Shown in pieces: positions 1-8,490 of a stretch of 64,000 nt of DNA (position 1 is its first letter; every line of letters starts with the position of its first letter). The DNA lies in contig CASEYJ010000017.1 of the NCBI GenBank assembly GCA_949292175.1, forward strand, positions 124,001-188,000, given 5' to 3'. The notes under the pieces were generated by a model. That model had not been told where the DNA came from. It saw only the letters and a list, made by a program, of their open reading frames with translations, and ran no database searches. Position numbers and translations under genes: made by a program. Origin of the DNA: an uncultured bacterium. Its GTDB lineage: Bacteria; Cyanobacteriota; Vampirovibrionia; Gastranaerophilales; Gastranaerophilaceae.

Positions 1-433
1 CATTTAAAACAGCAGATTTACCAGGAAAAGCATCTGGCTTTCTAATCAATGCCTTAACTTTTGGATACTTATTCTCAAGTTCTTTAACAACGTTAGGCGT
101 ATTATCAGAACTTCTGTCATCAATTACAATGACTTCAAAATTTTCATAATCCATGTTTAAAACATTTAAAACAGTATTTTCAATAACTGTTTCTTCGTTA
201 TGACAAGGAATCATAACTGTTACGAACGGTTTATAATCATGATTTACAACTTCCGGATACTTCTTCAACTTACGTTTTCTATAGTTGTAAGCCAACGTGG
301 AGAAGACCGCATAAATAGTCATAAGAGTGCATAAAAATGCAAGTCCCCACACGGTATTAAAGTAATTCTGGAAAATGTATAGAAAAATTCCCAGCCCAAA
401 AACTATTGTAAATAGTATAATTCTTTCTTTCAT
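1..433 (-). CDS. Glycosyltransferase family 2, membrane-anchored (partial, C-terminus outside window)
   Basis: Leftward reading frame starting with ATG at 433 and still open at base 1, so only the first ~144 residues are visible. Two hydrophobic segments (about residues 4-22 and 28-46) are followed by a basic stretch and then a GT-A start: VTVMIPCHNEE at about residue 70, then FEVIVIDDRSSDNT, the usual nucleotide-sugar binding strand and Asp pair of GT2 enzymes. A K-x-G-K-S-x-VLN segment follows, as in processive GT2 enzymes of the BcsA/IcaA type. Known for the family: transfer of a sugar from a nucleotide sugar, often to an envelope polysaccharide. The substrate cannot be told here. The gene diverges from the HU gene. 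Confidence 0.85.
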   Translation of the reverse strand, partial: MKERIILFTIVFGLGIFLYIFQNYFNTVWGLAFLCTLMTIYAVFSTLAYNYRKRKLKKYPEVVNHDYKPFVTVMIPCHNEETVIENTVLNVLNMDYENFEVIVIDDRSSDNTPNVVKELENKYPKVKALIRKPDAFPGKSAVLN

Positions 434-582
434 ATCCCTATATGCCTATCTATTCCCTTAATATTGTACCAGAAAACAAAAAAAAATGCAGACATTTTAA
501 CGATTTGTATCATTTAACAGGTCAAATCTACAACAAACAGAGGTTTTTTGGGGGAATTAATGTTAAAATTTTTTAATGATAC

Positions 583-610
583 TTGCGCAAATAAAAATAT
601 TAGCTATAAT
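583..610 (+). promoter_or_regulatory. Sigma-70-type promoter of the HU gene
   Basis: TTGCGC (583-588) and TATAAT (605-610) are separated by 16 bases, 33 bases before the HU start codon. An AAGGAG ribosome-binding site lies at about 629-635. The same TTGCGC -35 box occurs before gatB. Confidence 0.7.
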
Positions 611-642
611 AAGGGAGTACAAATAAGAAAAGGAGTTTTACA

Positions 643-921
643 ATGAACAAAGAAGAATTAGTACAAGAAGTTGCAAAAAAAGCTAACGTATCTCAAAAAG
701 AAGCTGCTGAAGTTATCAATGCTTGGGTTGAAACTGTACAAAAAACAGTAGCTAAAGGAAAGAAAGTTACTTTGGTAGGCTTTGGTACTTTTGAAGCTAG
801 AAAAAGAGCTGCTAGAACTGGTAGAAACCCTCAAACTGGTAAGGAAATCAAAATCCCTGCTAAAACAGTTCCTGCATTTTCAGCTGGTAAAAAATTCAAA
901 ACTGTTGTTAACGGTAAATAG
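643..921 (+). CDS. hup: DNA-binding protein HU
   Basis: The 92-residue product is full length for a bacterial HU/IHF protein. HU dimers bend and compact DNA in the nucleoid. Visible features are the N-terminal helices (residues 3-40), the VGFGTFE turn near 45-51, and the DNA-binding arm with RNPQTGKEIKIPA at 61-73, including the proline that intercalates at bends. The C-terminus FSAGKKFKTVVN is typical. ATG at 643 has a strong AGGAG site upstream and a near-consensus promoter. The gene is monocistronic, ending in a hairpin terminator. HU and IHF subunits look alike, but a lone gene with this arm is best called HU. Confidence 0.97.
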   Translation: MNKEELVQEVAKKANVSQKEAAEVINAWVETVQKTVAKGKKVTLVGFGTFEARKRAARTGRNPQTGKEIKIPAKTVPAFSAGKKFKTVVNGK

Positions 922-943
922 TTTTGAGTTTTGTATAAACTTT

Positions 944-976
944 AAAAGGCAGTTATTTTATTATAACTGCCTTTTT
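944..976. terminator. Bidirectional terminator between HU and the GT92-like gene
   Basis: The stem AAAGGCAGTTAT / ATAACTGCCTTT has a short loop, flanked by an A-run on the left and a T-run on the right. It can end both the rightward HU transcript and the leftward glycosyltransferase transcript. Confidence 0.85.
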
Positions 977-1838
977 ATTTGCCCAAAATTTCTTTTAATT
1001 TATCTGCGTAATAGAGAATACATTTATCCTCAACATCATTTTTATCAGTATTAGAAAAAGCACTTATATCATAAATCCCCTCTGAAGTTGCCCTTCCACG
1101 ATTGCGTTTAGCAATGAACTCCTCATAAGATTTAGTAAAATAATGATTTACTCTAATCAATTCATAACATCGGCTTTCGCCTGTTACAGAACCTTTAACG
1201 ACATTTCCATCAGAAGTAATATTACAAAAACTCCTATAAAAACAAGGTGCATGAGGATCTACAAAACAACTTATTCTACGCGGATTAGCAATAGTTTTAA
1301 CATACATATTCTCATGAAATGATTGCTCCGCACACTTAGTATAATTTTCAATAACCAAGCCTTCAGGTTTACGTTTATGACCGGAAGATCCAAACATTAA
1401 CCATTGAACCGCTAAACCGGCAGCTTTCGGATACAAAGTCAGAACCTCATCTACTATACTCGGAACTTTCTTGTCAGCATCAATTGGCAAAATAAATTCA
1501 TCAATGTCAATATATGCTACATACTTACAATTGAACTTCACTCTTTTTGTAGCGAAATTATAAACTTCACATTGAACCCTATGACCAGGGTAATACATAT
1601 ATTCAACTTCGCCATTTAAAATGTATGCAGAAAGGACTTCTTTAAGATTATCTGAACTCTCGTTATCATATATATAAAACTTATCAACCCCGACAAGCTT
1701 ATGGTATTCAATCCACTCTCTAATATAAGGAGCTTCATCTTTAACAATAGCTACAACTGCCAGATTGTAATCATAATTCTTTTTTAACTTATCAACAATT
1801 AAATTTATACGTTTTACAAAAAATGTTTTAATATTCAT
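975..1838 (-). CDS. Glycosyltransferase family 92-like (DUF23-type) protein
   Basis: The 287-residue protein starts with a short basic N-terminus, then LAVVAIVKDEAPYIREWIEYH at about residues 26-46, and FYIYDNESSD at 55-63. This is the hallmark start of the GT92/Glyco_tranf_2_4 group. The metal-binding D-x-D is visible as YIDIDEF (Asp111, Asp113). Downstream, YTKCAEQSFHENMYVKTI and a DPHAPCF segment match the fold of these enzymes. Family members add sugars such as galactose to surface glycans; acceptor and donor are unknown here. No signal peptide or membrane segment is evident, so it probably acts in the cytoplasm. It lies downstream of lysS with its own terminator between, so it is probably transcribed separately. 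Confidence 0.8.
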   Translation of the reverse strand: MNIKTFFVKRINLIVDKLKKNYDYNLAVVAIVKDEAPYIREWIEYHKLVGVDKFYIYDNESSDNLKEVLSAYILNGEVEYMYYPGHRVQCEVYNFATKRVKFNCKYVAYIDIDEFILPIDADKKVPSIVDEVLTLYPKAAGLAVQWLMFGSSGHKRKPEGLVIENYTKCAEQSFHENMYVKTIANPRRISCFVDPHAPCFYRSFCNITSDGNVVKGSVTGESRCYELIRVNHYFTKSYEEFIAKRNRGRATSEGIYDISAFSNTDKNDVEDKCILYYADKLKEILGK

Positions 1839-1846
1839 ACTCTTCT

Positions 1847-1881
1847 AAAAAAATTGACCGAAAGAAACATCTCTCGGCCAA
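1847..1881 (-). terminator. Terminator of lysS
   Basis: On the minus strand, TTGGCCGAGAG pairs with CTTTCGGTCAA (11 pairs including wobble pairs), followed by a run of seven T. It sits just after the lysS stop codon. Confidence 0.85.
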
Positions 1882-1898
1882 TTCGATTTATAACTTAA

Positions 1899-3398
1899 TT
1901 ACTGTCTCTTTTTTAATGTTGGGAACGCAATTACGTCACGAATAGATGGCGAATTAGTTAACAGCATTACAAGTCTGTCAATACCAAGACCCAAACCACC
2001 CATTGGAGGTGCACCATGTTCCAAAGCACAGATATAATCTTCATCAATAGGCATAGCTTCATCATCGCCGTTAGCCTTTGCTTGCATTTGCGCTTCAAAT
2101 CTCATTCTCTGGTCAATAGGATCTGTCAATTCTGAGAATGCATTTGCAACTTCCCAGCCATTGATACGAGTTTCAAAACGTTCAGTCAATCTGTCATTAT
2201 CTCTGTGAACTTTTGCAAGCGGTGATATATCACGAGGATAATCAATAATGTGAACAGGCTGGATTAAAGTAGGTTCAACCTTTTCTTCAAAAATCAAGTC
2301 AATAACCTTACCCCAGTTATCGCAATCTTCAGGGTTGATACCAAGGGATTTAGCTTTATTTTTAGCATCTTCAACAGTAAAGCAAGTTGAAAAATCGATA
2401 CCGGTTTTTTCCTTAATCGCACCAATCATAGTCTTTCTATCCCAAGGCGGAGTCAAATCGATTTCGTGATCACCGTAAGTAATCTTCATAGTACCCAAAA
2501 CTTCTTGAGCAACAGTTGAGACCAAGTTTTCAGTCAACTTCATCATTTCGTTATAATCAACATAAGCTTGGTAAAGTTCCATCATAGTGAATTCCGGGTT
2601 ATGACGAACGTCAATACCTTCGTTTCTGAAACTTCTGTTAATTTCAAAAATCTTTTCACTTAAACCGCCAACCATAAGTCTTTTTAAGTAAAGCTCAGGA
2701 GCAATTCTCAAGAACATATCCATATCAAGCGTATTATGGTGAGTAATGAAAGGTCTTGCGTTAGCACCACCTGCTTGAGGGTGCAACATAGGAGTTTCAA
2801 CTTCCAAGAAGCCTTGTTTTGTTAAGTATTCTCTTATTTTTTGTATTATTAAACTTCTTGTCCTGAATGTTTTTCTAACATCTTCATTAACAATCATGTC
2901 TACATATCTTTGTCTGTAACGAGTTTCCACATCAGTAAGGCCGTGGAATTTTTCCGGCAAAGGCAACAATGATTTTGACAATAAAGTCAATGAAGTAGAT
3001 TTTATTGAAAGTTCTCCACGAGGAGTTCTTCTTATAGTACCTGTAAAACCTACGATATCACCAATATCAATCAACTTTAAGAGTTTCATTTGATCTTCAG
3101 ACAAATTTTCTTTATGTGAGAAAATCTGAATTTTACCTGAAGCATCCATCAAGTCAATAAACATACCGGTATTTCTAATTGCCATTACACGACCGGCAAC
3201 AGAATACTTATCTTCAGTCTCAACACCAGCTTCTAAATCTTTATACTTTTCCTGCAATTCAGCAGCATTTGCATCTTTTTCAAAAACATAAGGGTATGGA
3301 TTAATCCCTCTGTCAGCTAAATCAGCAAGTTTTTGAATTCTGGTTTGTCTTATTTGATCTCTGGCCGAATTCGGCTCGTGATTTTGTTGTTCTGTCAT
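1899..3398 (-). CDS. lysS: Lysyl-tRNA synthetase, class II
   Basis: The 499-residue enzyme charges tRNA-Lys with lysine using ATP, and the length is normal for class II LysRS. The N-terminal OB-fold anticodon-binding domain is at about 55-160 (VAGRVMAIRNTGMFIDL). The class II core follows with motif 2 around FRNEGIDVRHNPEFTMMELY and motif 3 GLGLGIDRLVMLLTNS near the C-terminus, then SIRDVIAFPTLKK. It starts at ATG 3398, preceded by an AGGAAG-type site. It is monocistronic, with its own terminator. Confidence 0.97.
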   Translation of the reverse strand: MTEQQNHEPNSARDQIRQTRIQKLADLADRGINPYPYVFEKDANAAELQEKYKDLEAGVETEDKYSVAGRVMAIRNTGMFIDLMDASGKIQIFSHKENLSEDQMKLLKLIDIGDIVGFTGTIRRTPRGELSIKSTSLTLLSKSLLPLPEKFHGLTDVETRYRQRYVDMIVNEDVRKTFRTRSLIIQKIREYLTKQGFLEVETPMLHPQAGGANARPFITHHNTLDMDMFLRIAPELYLKRLMVGGLSEKIFEINRSFRNEGIDVRHNPEFTMMELYQAYVDYNEMMKLTENLVSTVAQEVLGTMKITYGDHEIDLTPPWDRKTMIGAIKEKTGIDFSTCFTVEDAKNKAKSLGINPEDCDNWGKVIDLIFEEKVEPTLIQPVHIIDYPRDISPLAKVHRDNDRLTERFETRINGWEVANAFSELTDPIDQRMRFEAQMQAKANGDDEAMPIDEDYICALEHGAPPMGGLGLGIDRLVMLLTNSPSIRDVIAFPTLKKRQ

Positions 3399-3696
3399 TT
3401 CTACTTCCTTATATATTAGTGTAACTCTCTTAGCTAAATAATAACACGGACATAAGATAATGCAAAACTGTTGTTATTTATATAAACATAAGGTTTATTG
3501 CGATTTTGTAAAATTTCTGTTATATTTGTAGTATATACCTTGAAATTTTAATTTATATTAAGTATGATAATTACACTTATTGTCATGAGTTTTGTAAAAA
3601 AAACTTAAAATTTTACCCAAAAATGGCAATTTGTAAAATTAACGATTTTTATAAAAGTATATGTGTAGTAAGTTATGAATAATGTAAAGTAGGGAC
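3399..3696. other. Divergent intergenic region lysS / large membrane protein gene
   Basis: These 298 very AT-rich bases separate two divergent starts and must hold promoters for both. Several TTGTAA-like and TATAAA-like boxes are present, but no pair is convincing enough to name. I see no ORF with a ribosome-binding site and no RNA gene. Confidence 0.5.
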
Positions 3697-5910
3697 ATGT
3701 CAGTAAAAGCTATCACTGCGGCGAAATTGACCACCGCGCAAAACAAAAACAACAACCGTAATACCGGTAATAAGAACTCCAATCCGTCCTTCCAAGGACT
3801 TGCAAGTGTACCGGTAGCAGTAGCAGATGCAATCAATAACGGAGGTTTTGCATTTTCGTTTATCGCACAAGACGGATTCGGAATGGCATTTCCAAGAGTC
3901 TTAGAAGGTATAAACCGACGACCTGTAAATCCTGAGACAGGGAAAAAAGAAGGTCCTTACAACTGGGCATTTGCAAGAAGAGAAGGTATTCGAGAGATTC
4001 TCAGCGGCCCTAGTGCATTTATCATACCTGCATTCATACTTAAATTTGTAAAAAAATACTCCGGACAAGCTAACAACGTCCCTGTAAATATGATTCAGGG
4101 CTTAGGTAAAAACTTTATAGCTTATGCAGCAAAACCTGGAGTTAATTTAGAAGACGTAGCCAAAACAAGAGAAGAATTCTATGAACAAGTGTTCAAGAAC
4201 GTACTTCATACAACTCTTGAAGGAAATGTAAAAGGTGAAGAACTTGATAACTTGGCACACAGCTTCATGCAACGTGCAATAGAAATCGAACAAGCAAAAG
4301 ATAACAAAAAATCTCTTTGGGCAAAAATTACCAACAAGTCAGTTGCAGGTTCTCCTGAAGACTTAACCGAAAGCTTGTTGGATGACTTTATGGCATTAAA
4401 GAAGAAACATTTGCCGGCATCAGTAAACGAACTTTCAGCGGAATTAACAGTTAACCCTGAAAAAATCGGTAAATATGGCGAACAAATTCTAATCAGCGAC
4501 AAAGACGGCGTTGGATTCAAAAAATTACTTAAAACAATGACTGATTTCACTGATGACGTTATTGAAACAACTGGCAAAGCTTTAAATAAAGCTAAAGACG
4601 GATTTAATGCTGAAGAATTCTTAAATAGCTTTGTAAAACGCCGTACAGGTTCAAGAATTATCACAAACCTAGGAATGTGGTCAGCAGTTGTAGGCTTCTA
4701 CGCGCTAATTCCAAAACTATATTCATTAGGCTTAAAGGGTAAAAACCCTGCATTTATCCACGAACAACAAGCTGCTGAAAAAGCTGAAGATTCTGCAAAA
4801 AAAGGACCAACAGAGAAAGCTGAAGACTCTGCAAAACCTGAAAGCACAGCTAATACAACAACAAATAATACAAGTGCAGTAAAACAAAACGAAGAAGCTG
4901 GCAAAGATAAAGACAAACAAGGTACAACAGAAAACAAGAAAGATGTTTCATTCAGCGGTAGAGAAAAACTATTCGAACAAGCTGCAGATAGAGTTATCGG
5001 GTCTTCAAAATTAAGCAAATTCCTTAGCAATTTTGAATTTAATGATGCATCTATGTCTGTTCCTGCAATGTTAGCATTGTTATTCGGCTTCTGCCTGCCA
5101 ACAAGATTAGCTAACGCACCTGACAAATACGATGTAAAAGAAACATTGACTCGTGATATTACATCATTCAGTGCAATCTTATTTGCAGCAAACGCAATAT
5201 CAAGAGCTTTCTCTAATGCATTTTCAAAAATTTCAGGTTTAGCATTGATTATAAAACCTTCAAACCACGAAGCAAGCTACTGGAATAAATTCAAAAACTA
5301 CTTCTCACCAATGGGAGGAATTAACGTTCTTGATAACAAACAACTTGCGTCTAAATACACAAATGTTCACTTGTATAAAGATGGTATAAACGGATTCTTC
5401 GATTTCATCAGCGAAAATGGCGGAAACATTAAAAAACTTCTAAAAATGGACAAAGATGTAGCCGCTCAAGCAAAAATTATCCTTGGAAAAGAAATTGATG
5501 CAGCTAGCGTTGATGAAATAAAGAATGCCTTCAAAAACATAGCAACTGAAGAAGCTCAAAATGCAAAGAAGGCTATCGAAGATATCTTTAAAAATAACAA
5601 GAATAAATTTGTTCAACGAGCAAAACTATACAATAGTATGTTCACCTGCTTGTCAACAATAGCACTTGTACCTGCATTTATGATTTGGCTTGCAAGAAAA
5701 TGTGATAAGATGACAAGAGATGCAAGAGCAAGAGACTTGGCTGAAGCAGCAAAAACTGAACCTGCAACTAAAGATAACAAACAAGAAGCTCCTAAAGTTG
5801 AAACAGCTAATAAGGTAGAAGCTCCAAAACAAGAAAACCAAGCTGCACTTCAGCAAGTTGCAAAAATGGCTACACAAAAACCAACAATGGCTGGATTTGT
5901 AAAAGGCTAA
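3697..5910 (+). CDS. Large unknown membrane-associated protein with Asn/Lys-rich leader and F-x-G motifs
   Basis: The 737-residue protein has no family I recognise. An Asn/Lys/Thr-rich leader (1-30) ends in NPSFQG (29-34), and a second copy of the motif, DVSFSG, lies at 416-421 after a low-complexity Glu/Lys/Thr linker that contains an AEDSAKKGPTEKAEDSAK-type duplication. Hydrophobic, possibly membrane-spanning segments occur near 108-120, 328-345, 447-462 and 650-668. The remainder is helical. No classical signal peptide is present. The C-terminus is Lys/Gln/Ala-rich. Around residues 60-115 it resembles the partial protein at the right end of the window (proline/arginine, GINR/GFNP, a GKK run, then an Arg-Arg-containing helix and a hydrophobic segment), suggesting a lineage-specific family. 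It is monocistronic with a strong terminator. Confidence 0.6.
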   Translation: MSVKAITAAKLTTAQNKNNNRNTGNKNSNPSFQGLASVPVAVADAINNGGFAFSFIAQDGFGMAFPRVLEGINRRPVNPETGKKEGPYNWAFARREGIREILSGPSAFIIPAFILKFVKKYSGQANNVPVNMIQGLGKNFIAYAAKPGVNLEDVAKTREEFYEQVFKNVLHTTLEGNVKGEELDNLAHSFMQRAIEIEQAKDNKKSLWAKITNKSVAGSPEDLTESLLDDFMALKKKHLPASVNELSAELTVNPEKIGKYGEQILISDKDGVGFKKLLKTMTDFTDDVIETTGKALNKAKDGFNAEEFLNSFVKRRTGSRIITNLGMWSAVVGFYALIPKLYSLGLKGKNPAFIHEQQAAEKAEDSAKKGPTEKAEDSAKPESTANTTTNNTSAVKQNEEAGKDKDKQGTTENKKDVSFSGREKLFEQAADRVIGSSKLSKFLSNFEFNDASMSVPAMLALLFGFCLPTRLANAPDKYDVKETLTRDITSFSAILFAANAISRAFSNAFSKISGLALIIKPSNHEASYWNKFKNYFSPMGGINVLDNKQLASKYTNVHLYKDGINGFFDFISENGGNIKKLLKMDKDVAAQAKIILGKEIDAASVDEIKNAFKNIATEEAQNAKKAIEDIFKNNKNKFVQRAKLYNSMFTCLSTIALVPAFMIWLARKCDKMTRDARARDLAEAAKTEPATKDNKQEAPKVETANKVEAPKQENQAALQQVAKMATQKPTMAGFVKG

Positions 5911-5929
5911 GAAAAATTACACAGAAAAC

Positions 5930-5960
5930 AAAAGGCATCGAGTTAAACTCGATGCCTTTT
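5930..5960. terminator. Bidirectional terminator
   Basis: AAAAGGCATCGAGTT pairs with AACTCGATGCCTTTT over 15 bases, with A and T runs on either side. It serves the rightward gene ending at 5910 and the leftward operon ending at 5966. Confidence 0.9.
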
Positions 5961-5965
5961 TATTG

Positions 5966-6667
5966 CTATATACCTACACTCAACCCTGCACAAAGATTAA
6001 TACCTTGACCAGTAATACCTCGAGCATCATCACTAATTAAATATTTGACCAATCTTGCAACCTCAATAGGTTCTACAAAACGTTTTTGAGGAATACATTC
6101 AACAATCTCTTCTTTAGAAAAATCACTATCAGAAATAGAACCTAAACCTAAATCCGTTTCAACCCAACCAGGATTGATTGTATTGACAGTAATATTAAAT
6201 TCAGCAAGTTCAAGAGCTAAAGCTTTTGTCAAACCTAACAACCCAGCCTTTGATGCAGAATATAAACTTGCATAAGCCTCGCCCATAACACCGGAAATTG
6301 AACCTATATTGACAATTCTGCCCCAATTTTTACTTTTCATATAAGGCACAGCAGAAGATATCAATTTTGTAGGAGCAATAAGATTAGTAGAATAAATTTT
6401 TGAAACAACATCGTCACTCATAGTATCAATTCCACCATAAACGTACTCACCAGCATTATTTACGAGAACATCAATATCATTTTGCTTAATAAAATCACAC
6501 AGCACATCTGGATTTTTCGACAAATCACAAACGCAAACACCTGCAGCAGAAAGTTCATTTAATGCAGCCTCATTTCTACCTGTGACAAAAACGTTTCCGC
6601 AACTTATTAAATCCTCGGCAATTACCCTTCCAATACCTTTTGATGCGCCAGTAACTAAAATATTCAT
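5966..6667 (-). CDS. Short-chain dehydrogenase/reductase (FabG-like)
   Basis: 233 residues from the ATG at 6667, chosen because it begins MNILVTGASKGIGR, has GGAG at 6673-6676, and overlaps the upstream tcdA stop by ATGA. Frames opening further upstream lack this. The NAD(P)-binding TGASKGIG motif is at residues 5-12, NNAG follows near 80, and the catalytic set is visible: Ser in GSISG and Y-SAS-K. Known SDR chemistry is reversible NAD(P)H-dependent reduction of a keto group. Resemblance to 3-oxoacyl-ACP reductase is general, and the real substrate is unknown. It is the last gene of a four-gene operon with the Nudix regulator, secG and tcdA. Confidence 0.88.
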   Translation of the reverse strand: MNILVTGASKGIGRVIAEDLISCGNVFVTGRNEAALNELSAAGVCVCDLSKNPDVLCDFIKQNDIDVLVNNAGEYVYGGIDTMSDDVVSKIYSTNLIAPTKLISSAVPYMKSKNWGRIVNIGSISGVMGEAYASLYSASKAGLLGLTKALALELAEFNITVNTINPGWVETDLGLGSISDSDFSKEEIVECIPQKRFVEPIEVARLVKYLISDDARGITGQGINLCAGLSVGI

Positions 6668-7413
6668 TTTTTCTCCAAAAATTGTCTTACTATATACGAT
6701 GCCATAAAAATTCCCGCACAACTTGCAACAAAAGGAGTCGAAGCAGGAGTTATTTTCGTAAACTCAATAACTTCTCCGTTATTTAAGTTTATCTGTTCAG
6801 TTTTTGAAATCTTTTCACGACAAAAAGGTTTTTCACGACTTGCAACAACTGGAATTCCTTCTGTAATACCTCGCTTTTTCAGCTGGTACAAAATATTTGA
6901 TACAAAAGGCGTATTTTTATTCTCTATCTCAGAAATATCACAAATATAAAGTTTTGACGGATCAATTCTATTTCCTGCTCCCATAGAACTTATGACAGGA
7001 ACATCACTCTTAACACAATTTTCGAGAAGACTAATCTTAGATCTCATTGTATCAATTGCATCTGCCACAAAATCAATCTTGTCAAAGCAAAAGCTATCGC
7101 TATAAAAATCGTTAATTACATTAAGCCGAATTTTAGGGTTAATATCCTTTAGCCTTTCAGCAAAAGCATCAGTTTTATCTCGACCTATGGTTGAATGCAA
7201 AGCAATAAGCTGTCTGTTAATATTTGAAAGACTCACATCGTCAAAGTCGACAAGAGTAAGCTCTCCAACTCCACTTCGTGCAAGAGCCTCAGCCGTAAAC
7301 CCACCAACTCCGCCAAGTCCAAACACAGCAATATGCAAACCAGAAAGAAGACTTTGGAAATCTTCTCCCCAATATAACATGTTTCTGGAAAATAATTCAT
7401 CAGAGTCTACCAT
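6664..7413 (-). CDS. tcdA: tRNA threonylcarbamoyladenosine dehydratase-like (ThiF/E1 family)
   Basis: About 249 residues from ATG 7413, which has GGAG six bases upstream; a GTG at 7425 in the same frame is the alternative. The ThiF/MoeB Rossmann motif IAVFGLGGVGGFTAE is near residue 29, the LVDFDDVSLSNINRQ nucleotide-binding strand follows, then DAIDTMRSK, and a late SCAGIFMASYIV helix. This arrangement is that of TcdA/CsdL, which cyclises the t6A37 modification of tRNA using ATP. The CxxC zinc pairs seen in MoeB/ThiF are not evident, supporting TcdA. The stop overlaps the SDR start. tsaC, another t6A gene, lies elsewhere in the window (44533). Confidence 0.88.
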   Translation of the reverse strand: MVDSDELFSRNMLYWGEDFQSLLSGLHIAVFGLGGVGGFTAEALARSGVGELTLVDFDDVSLSNINRQLIALHSTIGRDKTDAFAERLKDINPKIRLNVINDFYSDSFCFDKIDFVADAIDTMRSKISLLENCVKSDVPVISSMGAGNRIDPSKLYICDISEIENKNTPFVSNILYQLKKRGITEGIPVVASREKPFCREKISKTEQINLNNGEVIEFTKITPASTPFVASCAGIFMASYIVRQFLEKK

Positions 7414-7428
7414 AAAAGACTCCACAAA

Positions 7429-7653
7429 CTACTTAATCAAGCCAAATCCTAATAGGAATGTGCAAACCAAGAACACACCGGCAACAATACCTGTTACCTT
7501 ATTCAAACCTTTTTCTGCACTCTTTTGAGAAGAGAAGATTTGAGAAGCGCCACCTAATCCTGCAATTCCATCGCCCTTCGGATCGTGAAGCAAAATCAAT
7601 ACAATAAGCAACAATGATGAAATTATTTGCAAAGTCCAAACAAATGTTAACAT
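7429..7653 (-). CDS. secG: Preprotein translocase subunit SecG
   Basis: The 74-residue protein has two hydrophobic helices (about 3-22 and 53-71) joined by a loop containing LLHDPKGDGIAGLGGASQIF and SQKSAEKGLNKVT, the standard SecG signature. SecG is the small membrane subunit of SecYEG, supporting export. It is tightly spaced between the Nudix regulator and tcdA (3 and about 15 bases), so co-transcribed. Confidence 0.95.
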   Translation of the reverse strand: MLTFVWTLQIISSLLLIVLILLHDPKGDGIAGLGGASQIFSSQKSAEKGLNKVTGIVAGVFLVCTFLLGFGLIK

Positions 7654-7656
7654 TTT

Positions 7657-8340
7657 CTATTTTTTCTCCTTTTTCTTAGAAATGAAATGAGCACGTTTTG
7701 AATTCAACTTGATACTTTCGAAAGTATATAACCTTGCCGGACGTTTTGAGGATGACTTAGTAAACTCATCCAACTCAATCAACCCTTCCGTTGAAAGTGC
7801 TTTTTTTCTAAAATTACGTTTATCTAACTTCTTTTCCATAATTAACTCGTAAGATTTTTGCATTTCAGTAAGGGTAAATTTCTCATTCAACAACTGATAA
7901 GCAACCGGACAAATTTCCAATCTTTCACGAGTTCTCTTAAGTGAATATTCAATAATATCTTTGTGGTCAAATGCCAAAGGTGGGAGATTAGAAACCTTAT
8001 GCCAACCCAACTCAGGAGAAGATGTAATCTTAATATCTTCAGCACGCACCAATGCGAAATACGCACAAGTAATAACCCTGGCATTAGGGTGACGAAGCGG
8101 ATCGCCGAATGTATAAAGCTGTTCCAAATAAATGTTATCAACGTTTGTACGTTCTTTTAACACTCTCAAAGCAGCTTGGTCAAGGTTTTCAGAAAGCCTT
8201 ACATAACCTCCCGGGATTGCCCACTTATCTTTAAAAGGTTCATTTAATCTTTTAACCAACAATACCTGAATTGCGTTGTTAATTATAGTCAAAATAACAA
8301 CGTCGACTGTAATTTCATGTGTTTTAGTTTCATTAAACAT
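7657..8340 (-). CDS. NrtR-like Nudix-domain transcriptional regulator with degenerate Nudix box
   Basis: The 227-residue protein has an N-terminal Nudix domain (about 8-140) and a C-terminal winged-helix-like region (about 148-215). The Nudix box G-x5-E-x7-R-E-x2-E-E-x-G is altered here: GYVRLSE is followed by RVLKERTNV, so two catalytic Glu and the Gly are replaced. In known NrtR regulators a Nudix domain that has lost hydrolysis senses ADP-ribose or NAD products and a C-terminal wHTH binds DNA, often controlling NAD metabolism. No NAD gene is next to it here. It heads the operon with secG, tcdA and an SDR. An active ADP-ribose hydrolase is less likely given the lost residues. Confidence 0.75.
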   Translation of the reverse strand: MFNETKTHEITVDVVILTIINNAIQVLLVKRLNEPFKDKWAIPGGYVRLSENLDQAALRVLKERTNVDNIYLEQLYTFGDPLRHPNARVITCAYFALVRAEDIKITSSPELGWHKVSNLPPLAFDHKDIIEYSLKRTRERLEICPVAYQLLNEKFTLTEMQKSYELIMEKKLDKRNFRKKALSTEGLIELDEFTKSSSKRPARLYTFESIKLNSKRAHFISKKKEKK

Positions 8341-8490
8341 AATCTCTTACCCTAAATTAATAATACAATAAAAAAATATTTTTACATAAATTAATATAAA
8401 TTGTTAATATTTTTTTACATCAAAATAGTACACACGCAATTTTGGGAGAATTATAGCGTTTATATATATAAGGGAATACACGGGGAAATT

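Noticed and set aside
4206..5126. Long leftward open frames inside the 3697-5910 gene
   Set aside because: They are antisense shadows of a strongly coding rightward gene, with Ser/Phe-rich products and no ribosome sites.
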